Notes: generated by a model not told the origin, from the letters alone. DNA of 64,000 nucleotides from Lachnospiraceae bacterium A4 (GCA_000403215.2 KE159563.1:1-64000), one strand, 5' to 3'; positions 17,793 to 27,373 are shown, counted from the first letter of the stretch. Numbers and translations are program-made.

Positions 17793-18047
17793 CTATTTTA
17801 CTCTTTCGATCACTTCGACAAGTCTCCATCTCTTATCCTTTGACAAAGGTCTTGTCTCCATAACTTTAACGGTATCGCCAATGTTACACTCATTCTTCTC
17901 GTCATGCGCCTTCAGCTTATAAGTTCTCTTAACGATTTTTCCGTAAAGAGGATGCTTCACATGATCTTCTACAGCAACCACGATCGTTTTCTGCATTTTG
18001 TTGCTCACAACCTTGCCTGTACGTGTTTTTCTCAAATTTCTTTCCAC
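17793..18047 (-). CDS. rpsQ: 30S ribosomal protein S17
   Basis: A primary 16S rRNA-binding OB-fold protein. The sequence contains [42 protein letters not shown] and [21 protein letters not shown]. The GTG at 18047 (84 residues) is chosen, being 9 bases after AGGAGG. The ATG at 18053 is only 3 bases from that site and would add two residues. It overlaps nothing and follows rpmC by 13 bp. Confidence 0.96.
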   Translation of the reverse strand: MERNLRKTRTGKVVSNKMQKTIVVAVEDHVKHPLYGKIVKRTYKLKAHDEKNECNIGDTVKVMETRPLSKDKRWRLVEVIERVK

Positions 18048-18060
18048 GACCATTTTCCTC

Positions 18061-18270
18061 CTACTCTGCACTCTTCAGATTTGCAGCAATGACAGTCTGA
18101 ATCCTTGCAATATTTCTTCTGACTTCCTTGATTCTGGCTGTGTTGTCCAACTGGTTTGTTGCATTCTGAAATCTCAAATTGAAAAGTTCTTTTTTTGCAG
18201 AAACTAATTCCTGTGATAATTCTGCGGCTGATTTGGTCCTTAAATCCTCTACATACTTATTAGTTTTCAT
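18061..18270 (-). CDS. rpmC: 50S ribosomal protein L29
   Basis: A two-helix protein at the tunnel exit, 69 residues. [19 protein letters not shown] and [11 protein letters not shown]-type [21 protein letters not shown] are typical. Its start lies inside the last codons of rplP (11-base overlap), so translation is coupled. Confidence 0.97.
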   Translation of the reverse strand: MKTNKYVEDLRTKSAAELSQELVSAKKELFNLRFQNATNQLDNTARIKEVRRNIARIQTVIAANLKSAE

Positions 18271-18697
18271 TTACTGCACCGCCTTCCAAATCTGCTTTAG
18301 AAACGATCTTACACTTACAAGGAAGCTTGTGTGTTGCAAGACGTAAAGCTTCTTTTGCTACATCCTCAGCGACTCCGCTGATCTCAAACATTACACGACC
18401 GGGCTTTACAACTGCCACCCAGTACTCGAGTGTTCCCTTACCAGAACCCATACGTGTCTCAGCCGGCTTTGCTGTCACAGGCTTATCGGGGAATATCTTA
18501 ATCCATACCTTACCACCACGCTTGATATAACGTGTCATGGCGATACGGGCTGCTTCGATCTGATTTGATTTAATCCAGCATGGTTCTGTTGCCACGATAC
18601 CGTACTCACCGTAAGTAATCGTATTACCTCTCTGAGCTTTACCTGTCATTGTACCGCGGAACTGTTTACGACGCTTTACTCTTTTTGGCATTAACAT
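18260..18697 (-). CDS. rplP: 50S ribosomal protein L16
   Basis: Binds near the A-site tRNA elbow. The 145 residues begin [15 protein letters not shown]. They contain the [46 protein letters not shown] core and the [15 protein letters not shown] loop. The ATG overlaps the rpsC stop by one base, and the 3' end overlaps rpmC. Confidence 0.98.
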   Translation of the reverse strand: MLMPKRVKRRKQFRGTMTGKAQRGNTITYGEYGIVATEPCWIKSNQIEAARIAMTRYIKRGGKVWIKIFPDKPVTAKPAETRMGSGKGTLEYWVAVVKPGRVMFEISGVAEDVAKEALRLATHKLPCKCKIVSKADLEGGAVNEN

Positions 18698-19353
18698 TAT
18701 TTATCGCTCCCTTCCTTGTTTCCCTTTGTAGGAAGTACTTCGCCCTTGTAGATCCAAACCTTTACGCCAAGCTTGCCATAGGTTGTATCTGCCTCTGCGA
18801 AACCATAATCTATATCTGCTCTAAGTGTCTGAAGAGGAATCGTACCCTCATTATAAAACTCTGTACGAGCCATATCTGCGCCACCAAGACGCCCTGAAAC
18901 AGCGGCCTTGATACCCATTGCACCCGCCTTCATGGTTCTGCCCATGCAGGACTTCATCGCACGTCTGAAGGATACACGGTTCTCAAGCTGCTGTGCAATA
19001 TTCTCTGCTACCAGCTGCGCATCTCTGTCCGGTCTCTTGATCTCCTTGATATCCACAAGCACATTCTTGCCTGTCAGCTTCTGGAGCTCCTTCTTTGTGA
19101 CCTCGATCTCCGCGCCGCCCTTGCCGATCACGACACCCGGCTTTGCTGTATAGACAATCACCTTCACTCTGTCAGATGCTCTCTCAATCTCAATCTTAGA
19201 AACACCTGCGCTGAACAATTTCTTCTTTAAAAACTTTCTGATATTATAATCTTCTACTAAATAATCAGCAAAATCAGCATCAGCATACCATTTTGAATCC
19301 CAATCCTTGATAACGCCGACTCTCAGTCCATGAGGATTAACTTTCTGTCCCAT
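18697..19353 (-). CDS. rpsC: 30S ribosomal protein S3
   Basis: Part of the mRNA entry tunnel, with helicase-like function together with S4 and S5. From the ATG at 19353 (AGGAGG 6 bases upstream) the 218 residues begin [24 protein letters not shown]. They show the KH domain [18 protein letters not shown] and the C-terminal domain [31 protein letters not shown]. Confidence 0.98.
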   Translation of the reverse strand: MGQKVNPHGLRVGVIKDWDSKWYADADFADYLVEDYNIRKFLKKKLFSAGVSKIEIERASDRVKVIVYTAKPGVVIGKGGAEIEVTKKELQKLTGKNVLVDIKEIKRPDRDAQLVAENIAQQLENRVSFRRAMKSCMGRTMKAGAMGIKAAVSGRLGGADMARTEFYNEGTIPLQTLRADIDYGFAEADTTYGKLGVKVWIYKGEVLPTKGNKEGSDK

Positions 19354-19363
19354 TTTCTTCCTC

Positions 19364-19756
19364 CTATCTCTCGTCAAGCACGATTGTAATGTGGCTCATT
19401 CTCTTCTCGATTCTATAAGCTCTGCCCTGTGCCCTTGGTCTTACTCGCTTCATTGTAGGTCCCTTATTTGCATAACACTCCGCAATATAAAGGTTCTCTG
19501 CGTTCATACCGTTGTTGTTCTCAGCGTTTGCAATGGCTGACTCCAAAAGCTTCTTGATGATGCTGGAAGCATATCTCGGATTGTATGCCAAGATGCCCAA
19601 GGCGGACTGTACATCCTTTCCCCTGATCGCATCCAGTACAAAACATGCCTTCTGGACAGACACTCTAGCATAAGAAAGCTTTGCTGATGGTCTGGTCTCT
19701 CTATTTTCTGCATTTCTCTTTCTCTTATAATTTGATCTGCTATATTTCTCTGCCAT
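19364..19756 (-). CDS. rplV: 50S ribosomal protein L22
   Basis: Its long hairpin lines the exit tunnel, where macrolides and arrest peptides act. From the ATG at 19756 (AGGAGG 7 bases upstream) it has 130 residues. These include [36 protein letters not shown] and the hairpin signature [29 protein letters not shown] lysine- and arginine-rich 25-residue extension precedes the fold. Confidence 0.97.
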   Translation of the reverse strand: MAEKYSRSNYKRKRNAENRETRPSAKLSYARVSVQKACFVLDAIRGKDVQSALGILAYNPRYASSIIKKLLESAIANAENNNGMNAENLYIAECYANKGPTMKRVRPRAQGRAYRIEKRMSHITIVLDER

Positions 19757-19782
19757 GGTTGAACCTCCTTTCAACTATTTGA

Positions 19783-20064
19783 TTATTTTACCTTTGATTT
19801 CTTTTCGTCCTTGCCATGTCCTCTGTAGGTTCTGGTTGCAACGAATTCACCAAGTTTGTGTCCAACCATATCTTCTGTTACATATACAGGCACATGCTTT
19901 CTTCCGTCATGAACTGCAATTGTGTGACCCACAAAAGAGGGGAAAATTGTAGAACGACGTGACCATGTCTTAATTACTGATTTATTTCCTGACGCATTTA
20001 AGGCATCCACCTTCTTCAAAAGGCTAGCGTCTGCGAAAGGACCCTTTTTTAATGATCTTGCCAT
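19783..20064 (-). CDS. rpsS: 30S ribosomal protein S19
   Basis: Lies at the top of the 30S head. The 93 residues begin [12 protein letters not shown] and show [44 protein letters not shown] and a TRTYRGH end. GGAGG lies upstream. It lies between rplB and rplV. Confidence 0.98.
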   Translation of the reverse strand: MARSLKKGPFADASLLKKVDALNASGNKSVIKTWSRRSTIFPSFVGHTIAVHDGRKHVPVYVTEDMVGHKLGEFVATRTYRGHGKDEKKSKVK

Positions 20065-20102
20065 TTAGGTAATTCCTCCTTAATCATCTATAAACTGTTT
20101 TA

Positions 20103-20141
20103 GATGGGAAGGCGATTGGATTATTTAATCGCCTTGCCATC
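20103..20141. repeat. Hairpin spanning the rplB stop codon
   Basis: Fifteen-base arms (20103-20117 and 20127-20141) pair at 14 positions (GATGG-AAGGCGATT with its complement), and the rplB stop codon lies in the loop. A ribosome ending rplB translation would melt it. There is no T tract. Confidence 0.5.
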
Positions 20142-20963
20142 CCTTCTTCTCACGATCAACTTGTTAGAAGCCTTCTTGCTCTTTCTTGTCTTGAGACCAA
20201 GTGCCGGCTTGCCCCAAGGTGTAGATGGACCCGGTCTGCCGATGCCGGTCTTACCTTCACCACCACCATGAGGATGATCATTCGGGTTCATAACAGAGCC
20301 GCGGACGGTAGGTCTGATGCCCATATGGCGCTTGCGTCCTGCTTTACCGATCTTGATAAGGTTATGATCGCCGTTGCCGACAACACCGATGGAAGCTCTG
20401 CACACAATCGGAACCATTCTCATCTCGCCTGAAGGAAGTCTGAGTGTCGCATACTTGCCTTCTTTTGCCATGAGCTGTGCACTGTTTCCTGCTGAGCGCA
20501 CAAGCTGTCCGCCTTTGCCCGGATACAGCTCAACATTGTGTACATTCGTACCAACAGGAATCTCTGAGAGCGGCAGGCAGTTTCCTACTCTGATCTCTGC
20601 CTGAGGTCCGTTCATAACCTTCATGCCGTCTGTCAGTCCTTCCGGTGCAAGGATATATGCCTTCTGTCCATCTTCGTAGCAGATCAATGCGATGTTTGCA
20701 GATCTGTTCGGATCATACTCAATGCCGATCACCTTTGCTGAAACGCCATCTTTATTTCTCTTAAAATCAATGATTCTATATTTCTGTCTGTTTCCACCAC
20801 CGTGATGTCTCACAGTAATCTTTCCCTGATTGTTACGTCCAGCGTGTTTCTTCTTAGATACACAAAGCGATTTCTCAGGAGTCGTCTTTGTGATTTCAGA
20901 GAAGTCCGAGCTGGTCATATTTCTTCTCGAAGGTGTATATGGGTTGTATTTCTTAATTCCCAT
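20121..20963 (-). CDS. rplB: 50S ribosomal protein L2
   Basis: The conserved protein next to the peptidyl transferase centre. From the ATG at 20963 (AGGAG 8 bases upstream) it has 280 residues. It begins [17 protein letters not shown] and contains the [27 protein letters not shown] motif and the C-terminal signature [21 protein letters not shown], which includes the conserved histidine. It lies between rplW and rpsS. Confidence 0.98.
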   Translation of the reverse strand: MGIKKYNPYTPSRRNMTSSDFSEITKTTPEKSLCVSKKKHAGRNNQGKITVRHHGGGNRQKYRIIDFKRNKDGVSAKVIGIEYDPNRSANIALICYEDGQKAYILAPEGLTDGMKVMNGPQAEIRVGNCLPLSEIPVGTNVHNVELYPGKGGQLVRSAGNSAQLMAKEGKYATLRLPSGEMRMVPIVCRASIGVVGNGDHNLIKIGKAGRKRHMGIRPTVRGSVMNPNDHPHGGGEGKTGIGRPGPSTPWGKPALGLKTRKSKKASNKLIVRRRDGKAIK

Positions 20964-21043
20964 GATTGTTTCTCCTTTTCTATTTATTATCACACTTGAT
21001 TGTGTATAGTCTAAACTCTTGCAGCCGTCTTAACAGGCGTATT

Positions 21044-21343
21044 TTATAAGCCTGAGAAGATCTCAATATCCTTGCTGTCCTCTGTGAGCTGCACGATCGC
21101 CTTCTTGGTCTTGGAGGTTTTGCCATAGACCATTCCGCGTCTTTTCTTCTTGCCGTCAAGATTCATGGTGTTGACTCTTGCAACCTTTGTTCCCTCGAAC
21201 ATCTTCTCAACAGCTTCCTTGATCTGGGATTTGTTTGCCTGTGTATGAACCAGAAATGTATATTTCTTGTCGCCCATTCCAGCCATGCTCTTCTCTGTGA
21301 TCACCGGTTTAAGGATCACGTCATAATATTTGATATCTGCCAT
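21044..21343 (-). CDS. rplW: 50S ribosomal protein L23
   Basis: Docking site for trigger factor and SRP at the tunnel exit. The 99 residues contain [43 protein letters not shown] and [21 protein letters not shown]. Its ATG overlaps the rplD stop by one base. Confidence 0.97.
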   Translation of the reverse strand: MADIKYYDVILKPVITEKSMAGMGDKKYTFLVHTQANKSQIKEAVEKMFEGTKVARVNTMNLDGKKKRRGMVYGKTSKTKKAIVQLTEDSKDIEIFSGL

Positions 21344-21963
21344 TATGCGTACACCTCCTCAATCGTCTTTACAGCATCCTTAGTGAGAATCACTGTGCCG
21401 CCCTTCATCACATCATACACGTTGATTGTATTTGTCAAAGCTGTCTGCACATTTGGAAGATTCCTTGCTGACATGACAACCTTCTCATCGTTGCTGTTCA
21501 GCACGACATATGCCTTCGCAACTTTTAAATTATCCATAACTGCCTTGAAATTCTTTGTCTTGATCTCATCGAACTTGAGTTCATCAATCACAATCAGCTT
21601 GTTCTCCTGAACTCTGCTTGTGAGTGCAGACTTGAGTGCTGCTCTCTTCTCTTTCTTATTCATCTTAAATGAATAATCTCTTGGCACTGGCGCAAATACG
21701 ACGCCGCCGCCCTTCCACTGTGGCGCTCTTGTGGAACCCTGTCTTGCATGACCTGTTCCCTTCTGTCTCCACGGCTTTCTGCCACCGCCTGATACTTCAG
21801 AACGTGTCTTTGCCTTCTGAGTACCCTGACGTTTGTTTGCAAGTTGTTGAACAACTGCCATGTGTACGAGATGTTCGTTGACTTCTACACCGAATATATC
21901 ATCGCTCAGGTCGATTGTCTCAACTTCCCTGCCTTCCATATTATAAACAGATACTTTTGCCAT
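21343..21963 (-). CDS. rplD: 50S ribosomal protein L4
   Basis: L4 reaches into the exit tunnel and in E. coli also represses the S10 operon. The 206 residues have the basic loop [48 protein letters not shown], the best-known L4 signature, followed by the Rossmann-like C-terminal part. AGGAGG lies upstream. It lies between rplC and rplW. Confidence 0.98.
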   Translation of the reverse strand: MAKVSVYNMEGREVETIDLSDDIFGVEVNEHLVHMAVVQQLANKRQGTQKAKTRSEVSGGGRKPWRQKGTGHARQGSTRAPQWKGGGVVFAPVPRDYSFKMNKKEKRAALKSALTSRVQENKLIVIDELKFDEIKTKNFKAVMDNLKVAKAYVVLNSNDEKVVMSARNLPNVQTALTNTINVYDVMKGGTVILTKDAVKTIEEVYA

Positions 21964-22006
21964 CTGTATGATCCTCCTTTCGTCCGCTCACTCCGCGAAC
22001 CACTTT

Positions 22007-22690
22007 TTACGCATCTACTCTGGTAGTTTCTTTGAGTGTCACTAACGCTTTCTTAGGTCCCGGCACAGAGCCTTTCACCAAAAGCAGGTTCTTCTCAGCA
22101 TCAACTCTCACAATCTCAAGATTCTGAACAGTCACTTTCACGCAGCCCATATGTCCCGGCATCCCTTTGCCCTTGAACACGCGGCTCGGTGAAGAACATG
22201 CACCGTTGGAACCCTGATGACGGTGGAATTTAGAACCATGTGCCATCGGTCCTCTGTGCTGTCCGTGTCTCTTGATTGCACCCTGGAATCCTTTTCCTTT
22301 AGAAACAGCAGACGCATCAATTTTATCTCCGACTGCAAAGATATCTGCCTTGATCTCATTGCCCAATGCATACTCCTCTGCATTCTCAAACTTGAACTCT
22401 CTTAAAAATCTCTTCGAAGAAACGCCAGCCTTCTCAAAGTGGCCCTTGAGCGCCTTGTTCACACCATGTCTGTGAACGACTTCCTTCTTTCCGCCCTTGT
22501 CCTTGTTTACAATCTTGTCTTTCTTATCTACAAAGCCGACCTGAACTGCCTTGTAACCATCATTCTCCTCTGTCTTGATCTGTGTCACGACACACGGACC
22601 AGCCTGAAGTACGGTTACAGGAATCAGCGAACCGTCTTCGTTGAAGATTTGAGTCATTCCGACTTTTGTAGCCAATATCGCTTTCTTCAT
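22007..22690 (-). CDS. rplC: 50S ribosomal protein L3
   Basis: An early assembly protein whose loop approaches the peptidyl transferase centre. The 227 residues begin [20 protein letters not shown] and show [29 protein letters not shown] and [20 protein letters not shown]. It follows rpsJ after a 69-bp spacer. Confidence 0.98.
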   Translation of the reverse strand: MKKAILATKVGMTQIFNEDGSLIPVTVLQAGPCVVTQIKTEENDGYKAVQVGFVDKKDKIVNKDKGGKKEVVHRHGVNKALKGHFEKAGVSSKRFLREFKFENAEEYALGNEIKADIFAVGDKIDASAVSKGKGFQGAIKRHGQHRGPMAHGSKFHRHQGSNGACSSPSRVFKGKGMPGHMGCVKVTVQNLEIVRVDAEKNLLLVKGSVPGPKKALVTLKETTRVDA

Positions 22691-22717
22691 TTCCTTACCT
22701 CCGTTTGTTCTACAGCG

Positions 22718-22744
22718 GAGCGCCGATTTGTATCGACAGCGCTC
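22718..22744. repeat. Hairpin between rpsJ and rplC
   Basis: GAGCGC pairs with GCGCTC, and an inner CGAT/ATCG helix closes a TTGT loop. It lies 28 bp before the rplC start. There is no T tract. A regulatory or stabilising role is possible but unproven. Confidence 0.45.
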
Positions 22745-22759
22745 ATACTAGTAGAAGGC

Positions 22760-23077
22760 CTATTTGTTTTTCATTTTGATATCAATATAAACACCCGCCG
22801 GCATCTCCAACCGCTGCAACGCATCGACAGTCTTTGGTGTCGGTGTGATGATATCGATCAGTCTCTTATGCGTTCTCTGCTCGAACTGCTCTCTGGAATC
22901 CTTATACTTGTGAACCGCCCTCAAAATTGTCACTACCTCTTTCTTGGTAGGAAGGGGAACCGGTCCGCTCACCTGTGATCCATTTTTCTTAACTGTTTCA
23001 ATTATTTTTTTGGCAGATGCATCAACCAACTGATGATCATAAGCTTTTAATGTAATTCTCATTACCTGACTTGCCAT
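22760..23077 (-). CDS. rpsJ: 30S ribosomal protein S10
   Basis: First gene of the S10 operon. S10 is in the 30S head and also partners NusB in antitermination. From the ATG at 23077 (AGGAGG 10 bases upstream) it has 105 residues. These include [42 protein letters not shown] and the signature [15 protein letters not shown]. The 12 codons in front lack a site and are leader. Confidence 0.98.
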   Translation of the reverse strand: MASQVMRITLKAYDHQLVDASAKKIIETVKKNGSQVSGPVPLPTKKEVVTILRAVHKYKDSREQFEQRTHKRLIDIITPTPKTVDALQRLEMPAGVYIDIKMKNK

Positions 23078-23380
23078 AAAAAAAGTCGCCTCCTTTTCGC
23101 ACTTTTTATACATAAGTACGACAAGCGGTGACTGTACACTCCTCCGTGTGTGTCATGCTGTACTCCCCGGCAGAAGTTCTCTGCGCTCTCATTACAGCTT
23201 CACACATCGTTCTTTACTGTGATTGTCTGTTGCTTCACAGTATGGCTGACCCTGGGGTCATACCTTTGTACAGTGACTTGTCGCCAGTTTCCTAACTTGA
23301 CATTCGCTCCGCGGAAAACCTGCCATATGTTTCTCCATATGCAGCAACCTCACGTTTCATCGCTATCATGCCACAGCAAT
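23078..23380 (-). ncRNA. 5' leader of the S10 operon
   Basis: About 300 nt lie between the predicted transcription start (near 23378) and rpsJ. Stems seen include GTATG-ACCC/GGGT-CATAC in the middle (about 23235-23260) and GTACAG with its near-complement close to the start. Leaders of this length upstream of rpsJ bind L4 in gamma-proteobacteria. Whether this one does is unknown. No coding frame of note lies in it. Confidence 0.45.
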
Positions 23381-23384
23381 TAGT

Positions 23385-23413
23385 AGTATATCGTAACCTT
23401 TTGGCTTTCGCAA
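23385..23413 (-). promoter_or_regulatory. Promoter of the S10-spc-alpha block
   Basis: Minus-strand -35 TTGCGA (23408-23413), 17-base spacer, -10 TATACT (23385-23390). It is the only good sigma-A match in the 500-bp gap upstream of rpsJ and faces away from the divergent methyltransferase promoter. Confidence 0.65.
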
Positions 23414-23501
23414 GTATTTTTTGTTTTTTTATTGTATTTTTTTCCATACAAAGTAATATTTGTGTTTGCATCATGCAGATTTCGCGCAAATACCTGATAT
23501 T

Positions 23502-23530
23502 TTGATTGTAAAAACAGGCTTTTGTATAGT
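23502..23530 (+). promoter_or_regulatory. Promoter of the methyltransferase gene
   Basis: Plus-strand -35 TTGATT (23502-23507), 17 bases, -10 TATAGT (23525-23530), about 45 bp before the start codon. It is divergent from the ribosomal promoter. Confidence 0.6.
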
Positions 23531-23575
23531 ATACTGAGATGAAAATGAATTTGTTTTGAAAGGATATAGAATGTT

Positions 23576-24475
23576 ATGTGGATTGCAGACAACTGGAACG
23601 AGTATGAAGTCATAGATACCTCCTCGGGCGAGAAGCTGGAGCGATGGGGAAATTATATCTTAGTGCGCCCTGACCCGCAGGTCATCTGGAATACGCCAAA
23701 GGACGATCCTGGCTGGAAAAAGCCAAACGCCCACTATCACAGAAGCTCAAAGGGCGGCGGCGACTGGGAATTTTTCAAGCTGCCGCAGGAGTGGGAACTC
23801 TCCTATCACACCAGAACGAACCTGAACCTCACATTCCATCTCAAGCCTTTTCACTTTAAACATACGGGGCTTTTCCCGGAGCAGGCTGTCAACTGGGAAT
23901 GGTTTTCTTCTATTATAAAGGAGGCTCTGAACAACAATCCGTCGCGCACCATAAAGGTGCTCAATCTGTTTGCCTACACAGGCGGCGCTACCCTGAGCGC
24001 GGCGGCGGCGGGGGCACAGGTCACGCACGTCGATGCCTCCAAGGGCATGGTTGGCTGGGCAAAAGAAAATGCAGCCTCCTCCGGTCTTGCCAAGGCGCCG
24101 GTCAGATGGCTTGTAGATGACTGCGTGAAATTCGTAGAGCGGGAAATCCGGCGCGGCAGCACCTACGATGCCGTCATTATGGACCCGCCCTCTTACGGCA
24201 GAGGCCCCAAAGGCGAAATCTGGAAAATCGAAGATGCGGTCTATCCTTTTATTGAGTTAACCACAAAAGTACTTGCCAAAAATCCGCTTTTTTTTCTCAT
24301 CAATTCCTACACGACAGGCTTGCAGCCGGCAGTGCTGTCCTACATGCTGGAAACTGCGCTTGTGGCAAAATTTGGCGGCGCCGTACAGTCCTCGGAGATC
24401 GGGCTGCCAGTCTCGTCAAACGGGCTTGTACTGCCCTGCGGCGCAAGCGGGCGCTGGACTGCAAAGAGCGAGTAG
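23576..24475 (+). CDS. Class I SAM-dependent methyltransferase (RlmI/RlmL-like)
   Basis: A 299-residue Rossmann methyltransferase. The SAM-binding motif I is VLNLFAYTGGATLSAAAAGA (about 128-147), motif II is HVDASKGMVGWAKENA, and DPPSYGRG at 203-210 is the catalytic-type motif of N- or C5-directed RNA methyltransferases of the COG1092 group. Its N-terminal half is a small beta domain rather than the PUA domain of RlmI. The likely target is rRNA, but substrate and base are unknown. An AAAGG lies about 13 bases before the ATG. It is divergent from the ribosomal block. Confidence 0.85.
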   Translation: MWIADNWNEYEVIDTSSGEKLERWGNYILVRPDPQVIWNTPKDDPGWKKPNAHYHRSSKGGGDWEFFKLPQEWELSYHTRTNLNLTFHLKPFHFKHTGLFPEQAVNWEWFSSIIKEALNNNPSRTIKVLNLFAYTGGATLSAAAAGAQVTHVDASKGMVGWAKENAASSGLAKAPVRWLVDDCVKFVEREIRRGSTYDAVIMDPPSYGRGPKGEIWKIEDAVYPFIELTTKVLAKNPLFFLINSYTTGLQPAVLSYMLETALVAKFGGAVQSSEIGLPVSSNGLVLPCGASGRWTAKSE

Positions 24476-24509
24476 GGGAACAATCCATTCCCCTGCCCGC
24501 TCTTTTTGC
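24462..24509. terminator. Terminator shared by converging genes
   Basis: AAAGAGCG-----GGGGAA pairs with TTCCCC-----CGCTCTTT around a 7-nt loop, followed by TTTTT on the plus strand. The left arm covers the last codons of the methyltransferase gene. The minus-strand gene ends at 24517, so it can serve both directions. Confidence 0.75.
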
Positions 24510-24516
24510 TGTAGCT

Positions 24517-24981
24517 TTAGTAGTACATACCCTGTTCCTGCATAATCGCTGCGATCGTTGCCATAAAGACGCCTCCCAGCACAAACGACAGCACGACACT
24601 AATCAGCATCCACACCAGCATTGCCTTGCAATAGTTCGATTTGCTCTTCTTGGTGCCAGCGCCAAATGCCCATACACACAGCATGATAATGTTCACACAT
24701 GGTATAAACATAACCAGCGTCGTCAGCATCCAATCCGCAAAACTTACCGGCTCCTCCAAGTCACTGTTCCCTGTCTGGTAAGGCTGCTGCTGGTAAGACT
24801 GTTGGTACGGCTGCTGATAGGCAGTCTGCTGGTATGTTGTCTGCTGCTGGTACGGCTGCTGGAACTGCCCCTGCTCACTGCTCTGGAGTTGATTCTGGTT
24901 TTGATTTTGATTCAAGCTTTGAGTTTCATTCTGATTCTGATTTTGATTAAAATTTTCTTTGTCTAATAAATTGTGATCCAT
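24517..24981 (-). CDS. Small membrane protein with an N/Q-rich head
   Basis: The first 70 residues are nearly all asparagine, glutamine, tyrosine, proline and serine (runs of NQNQ, then QQPYQ-type repeats). Two membrane segments follow (about 84-107 and 120-145) with the hydrophilic loop GTKKSKSNYCKAM between them. The membrane part resembles the small two-helix proteins often found with such Q-rich heads in gut Firmicutes. No function is known. The ATG follows GGGAG by about 6 bases. It is a single gene facing the methyltransferase gene. Confidence 0.75.
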   Translation of the reverse strand: MDHNLLDKENFNQNQNQNETQSLNQNQNQNQLQSSEQGQFQQPYQQQTTYQQTAYQQPYQQSYQQQPYQTGNSDLEEPVSFADWMLTTLVMFIPCVNIIMLCVWAFGAGTKKSKSNYCKAMLVWMLISVVLSFVLGGVFMATIAAIMQEQGMYY

Positions 24982-25084
24982 CAAGTTCTCCCTTCGATAT
25001 GTTCATTGATAAAAAATGTATACACATCATAATATCACAGAACAATACGGATATGCAATAATATTGTTAAAAATATATACAGCG

Positions 25085-25117
25085 CAAAAATGGACAGCGT
25101 TCTTTTTTAAGACTGTC
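25085..25117 (-). terminator. Terminator after the DUF2752 gene
   Basis: On the minus strand GGACAG pairs with CTGTCC (15-nt loop), followed by ATTTTT. It overlaps the stop codon of the DUF2752 gene and ends the four-gene membrane operon. Confidence 0.6.
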
Positions 25118-25535
25118 CTAAAAATTTTCGCATCATATTATTTTTATAATATACCATCGGCGGATCTCCCGGAAAACAGTAAAGCATACGGCAGCCATAG
25201 ACTGCAAGCGTAACCACACAGACCACTCCCAGCCACAAGGGTGTGCTTTTGGAATACACGCCCCTTGCATAGCGGTTGAAAAAGAACCAGAACAGAAACA
25301 AAATCCACAGCGGCGCCGCGGGGTTTAGATTCATTCCTCTGGAAAATTGTCCTGTCAGAATATAAAATACTGCGCGCGTCATGCCGCAGCCTGCACAGGG
25401 AAAGCCTGTCAGAATAAGCTGCGGGCAGAATGCATGGAACAGGCTTCTCGCAAGCACATTATACAAAACCAGCGCGAAAATAGCTGTTTTGAAGTCCCGC
25501 AGGTCCTTCCAGAGTCTCTCCCACAATCGTCTCAT
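25107..25535 (-). CDS. DUF2752 membrane protein
   Basis: A 142-residue protein with three to four membrane segments and the invariant DUF2752 motif GFPCAGCGMTRA near residues 44-55. The cysteines of CAGC face a turn and are followed by a membrane helix. No function is established for the family. AGGAGG lies just before the ATG. It follows the DUF4173 gene by 39 bp and is probably co-transcribed with it. Confidence 0.85.
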   Translation of the reverse strand: MRRLWERLWKDLRDFKTAIFALVLYNVLARSLFHAFCPQLILTGFPCAGCGMTRAVFYILTGQFSRGMNLNPAAPLWILFLFWFFFNRYARGVYSKSTPLWLGVVCVVTLAVYGCRMLYCFPGDPPMVYYKNNMMRKFLGQS

Positions 25536-25574
25536 AATCCTCCTTATCGTTCACCTTATCGTTCGTTGTTGCTT

Positions 25575-27113
25575 TTACCTCATATTGGCGGGCTTGTCAA
25601 TCTTAGGCGCGGCGTATGCCCTTGAGAAGTTAAATGTCCGAAAGCCCAGAAAAGCTTCCTGCTGGCGCTGGTACTTTCTGGCACGGTTCCAGTAATTTCC
25701 CAATTTCCCTTGATTGTATATTTCTTCTGGAAGCGCGAAAACTGCATCGAGAGAAAGACTGCGCGCCAGATAAAAATTGTCGCACTCCTTCCCGTCACTG
25801 CACGCTGCAATATTGTACTTTGCAATCCAATAGTCAGGATGAGCCGCCGAAAATCCAAGCCAGCCTATCGTCATGACCACCAGCAGGAAACGAAAGAGCG
25901 CAAACTTTTGATGATGAATGTACACCACAACGCCTGTCATGACAACTGCTATCATCGCAAGCCCCCACAGCACAAGCACGCGCAGGAAGGTAAGCTGGTA
26001 GCTGGATATATACAGAATCATTCTGTATGCACTAGAAACTGTCATGATATACGTACAGCCGCATATGACTGTCAGCAGGATTTTGAGCGTCTTAGAGCCT
26101 TTAAAATATGCCATGGTAAACAGCACCATCAAAATATTGAACAGGCACACAAAGACCAGCTCAAAGAACCCGCGTCTGGCGTAGGCGGCGTATGTATACC
26201 CCTCGGGAAGCGTTAGCTGTCCAAGAAACAGGCCAAAAATCTGCACGCCTGAAAACAGCAGGTAAATAGCACACATAATACCAATGACTGTAATCGCAAT
26301 ATAAGTGTCGAGATTCGCCTCGTCCGGTGCTGCCAGCTTCTTCATCTTCTCTATATTTTCCGGCTCTGTGCCATACGTAAACAGGCCGTAACAGAGCGCA
26401 AAGACAACCGCAATATTCAGCAGAAGCCCGAGATTCGACCATATATTCTCAAGAATGTCAAAATCAACCGAAAAGGTCAGCAGTTCATATATTATTTTAC
26501 AAAAAACAGCGTCGGCACTTGCAAGCAGAATGGTGATAAACATTGCAATCGGAACCGCAATGAGCAGTCCGATGCCGACCGATGTCCAAATGCGTTTTCT
26601 CTCAGAAGCCGCCTCTTTCTTTTCCTGCTTTGCCGGGCGCAGCTTCCAGCACGCCTGCAAGTCTCCTGCCGGCGCAAACATATTCCCGACGGCGCCGCAC
26701 AGCATCGCCGCACAGTTCTTGAGGTACGCTGTGATACTCCATGTTGTAAGTTCATACCAGCTCTGAAGAACCAGCACGCTCATGAGAACAAACATCAACA
26801 GCTTGTTAAAAAATATTAAGACCCCGGAGTCTGTGGTACAATTCAGCAGTCCGGCTGTCACAATGCCGGTCATTAAAAATGCTTTGTGAAGCCGTGTCTT
26901 GTTCGGCTGCCTGTCCGCGTCACTGTTTTCTGAATCTGTGCCAGCACATTTTTTTGTAAAATAATGCCAAAATAAGAGTGTGCCCCCTGCAAAAAAGGGA
27001 TAGGTGATTCCCGATGCATTGTGATACAGGCACGCCGTATAAAACAGTGCATAGAGTATGCTTCCCCTCCAAAGCAGTTGAAATCTTTTCTGTTTGTTTT
27101 CCATTTTACGCAT
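25575..27113 (-). CDS. DUF4173 polytopic membrane protein
   Basis: About 512 residues with roughly 12 to 14 membrane helices. The segment LTLPEGYTYAAYARRGFFELVFVCLFN in the middle is the DUF4173 signature, and a soluble tail of about 100 residues follows the last helix. Several ATGs lie close together (27125, 27113, 27104). The one at 27113 has GGAG 6 bases before it, and its first codons overlap the end of the XRE regulator. The family often accompanies DUF2975 and YozG-like regulators in Firmicutes. It may be a sensor or envelope protein, but the function is unknown. Confidence 0.8.
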   Translation of the reverse strand: MRKMENKQKRFQLLWRGSILYALFYTACLYHNASGITYPFFAGGTLLFWHYFTKKCAGTDSENSDADRQPNKTRLHKAFLMTGIVTAGLLNCTTDSGVLIFFNKLLMFVLMSVLVLQSWYELTTWSITAYLKNCAAMLCGAVGNMFAPAGDLQACWKLRPAKQEKKEAASERKRIWTSVGIGLLIAVPIAMFITILLASADAVFCKIIYELLTFSVDFDILENIWSNLGLLLNIAVVFALCYGLFTYGTEPENIEKMKKLAAPDEANLDTYIAITVIGIMCAIYLLFSGVQIFGLFLGQLTLPEGYTYAAYARRGFFELVFVCLFNILMVLFTMAYFKGSKTLKILLTVICGCTYIMTVSSAYRMILYISSYQLTFLRVLVLWGLAMIAVVMTGVVVYIHHQKFALFRFLLVVMTIGWLGFSAAHPDYWIAKYNIAACSDGKECDNFYLARSLSLDAVFALPEEIYNQGKLGNYWNRARKYQRQQEAFLGFRTFNFSRAYAAPKIDKPANMR

Positions 27114-27333
27114 TCTCCTCTCCATTTTCCTCCTCCACATACTCTAAAAGGTCTCCCGGCTGGCACTGCAACGCTTTGCAGACTGCCTCTAGTGTCGAGA
27201 GGCGCACCGCCTTTGCCTTATTGTTTTTCAGGATTGACAGATTTGCGAGTGTGATGTCAACCTCTTTTGCAAGCTCTGTCAACCCCATTTTTCTCTTTGC
27301 CATCATCACATCAAGATTGATAATTATCGCCAT
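27106..27333 (-). CDS. XRE-family HTH regulator (YozG-like)
   Basis: The 75-residue protein is almost entirely one helix-turn-helix domain: MAIIINLDVMMAKRKMGLTELA, then ITLANLSILKNNKAKAVRLSTLEAVCKALQCQPGDLLEY. This is the YozG type commonly found directly after a DUF2975 gene. It probably binds the CAATAA/TTATTG palindrome in the promoter 550 bp upstream and controls its own operon. Its end overlaps the DUF4173 start. Confidence 0.88.
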   Translation of the reverse strand: MAIIINLDVMMAKRKMGLTELAKEVDITLANLSILKNNKAKAVRLSTLEAVCKALQCQPGDLLEYVEEENGEENA

Positions 27334-27373
27334 GATTTCTTTGCCTTTCTCAAAAAAGTCCTCCTCAAAGCTG

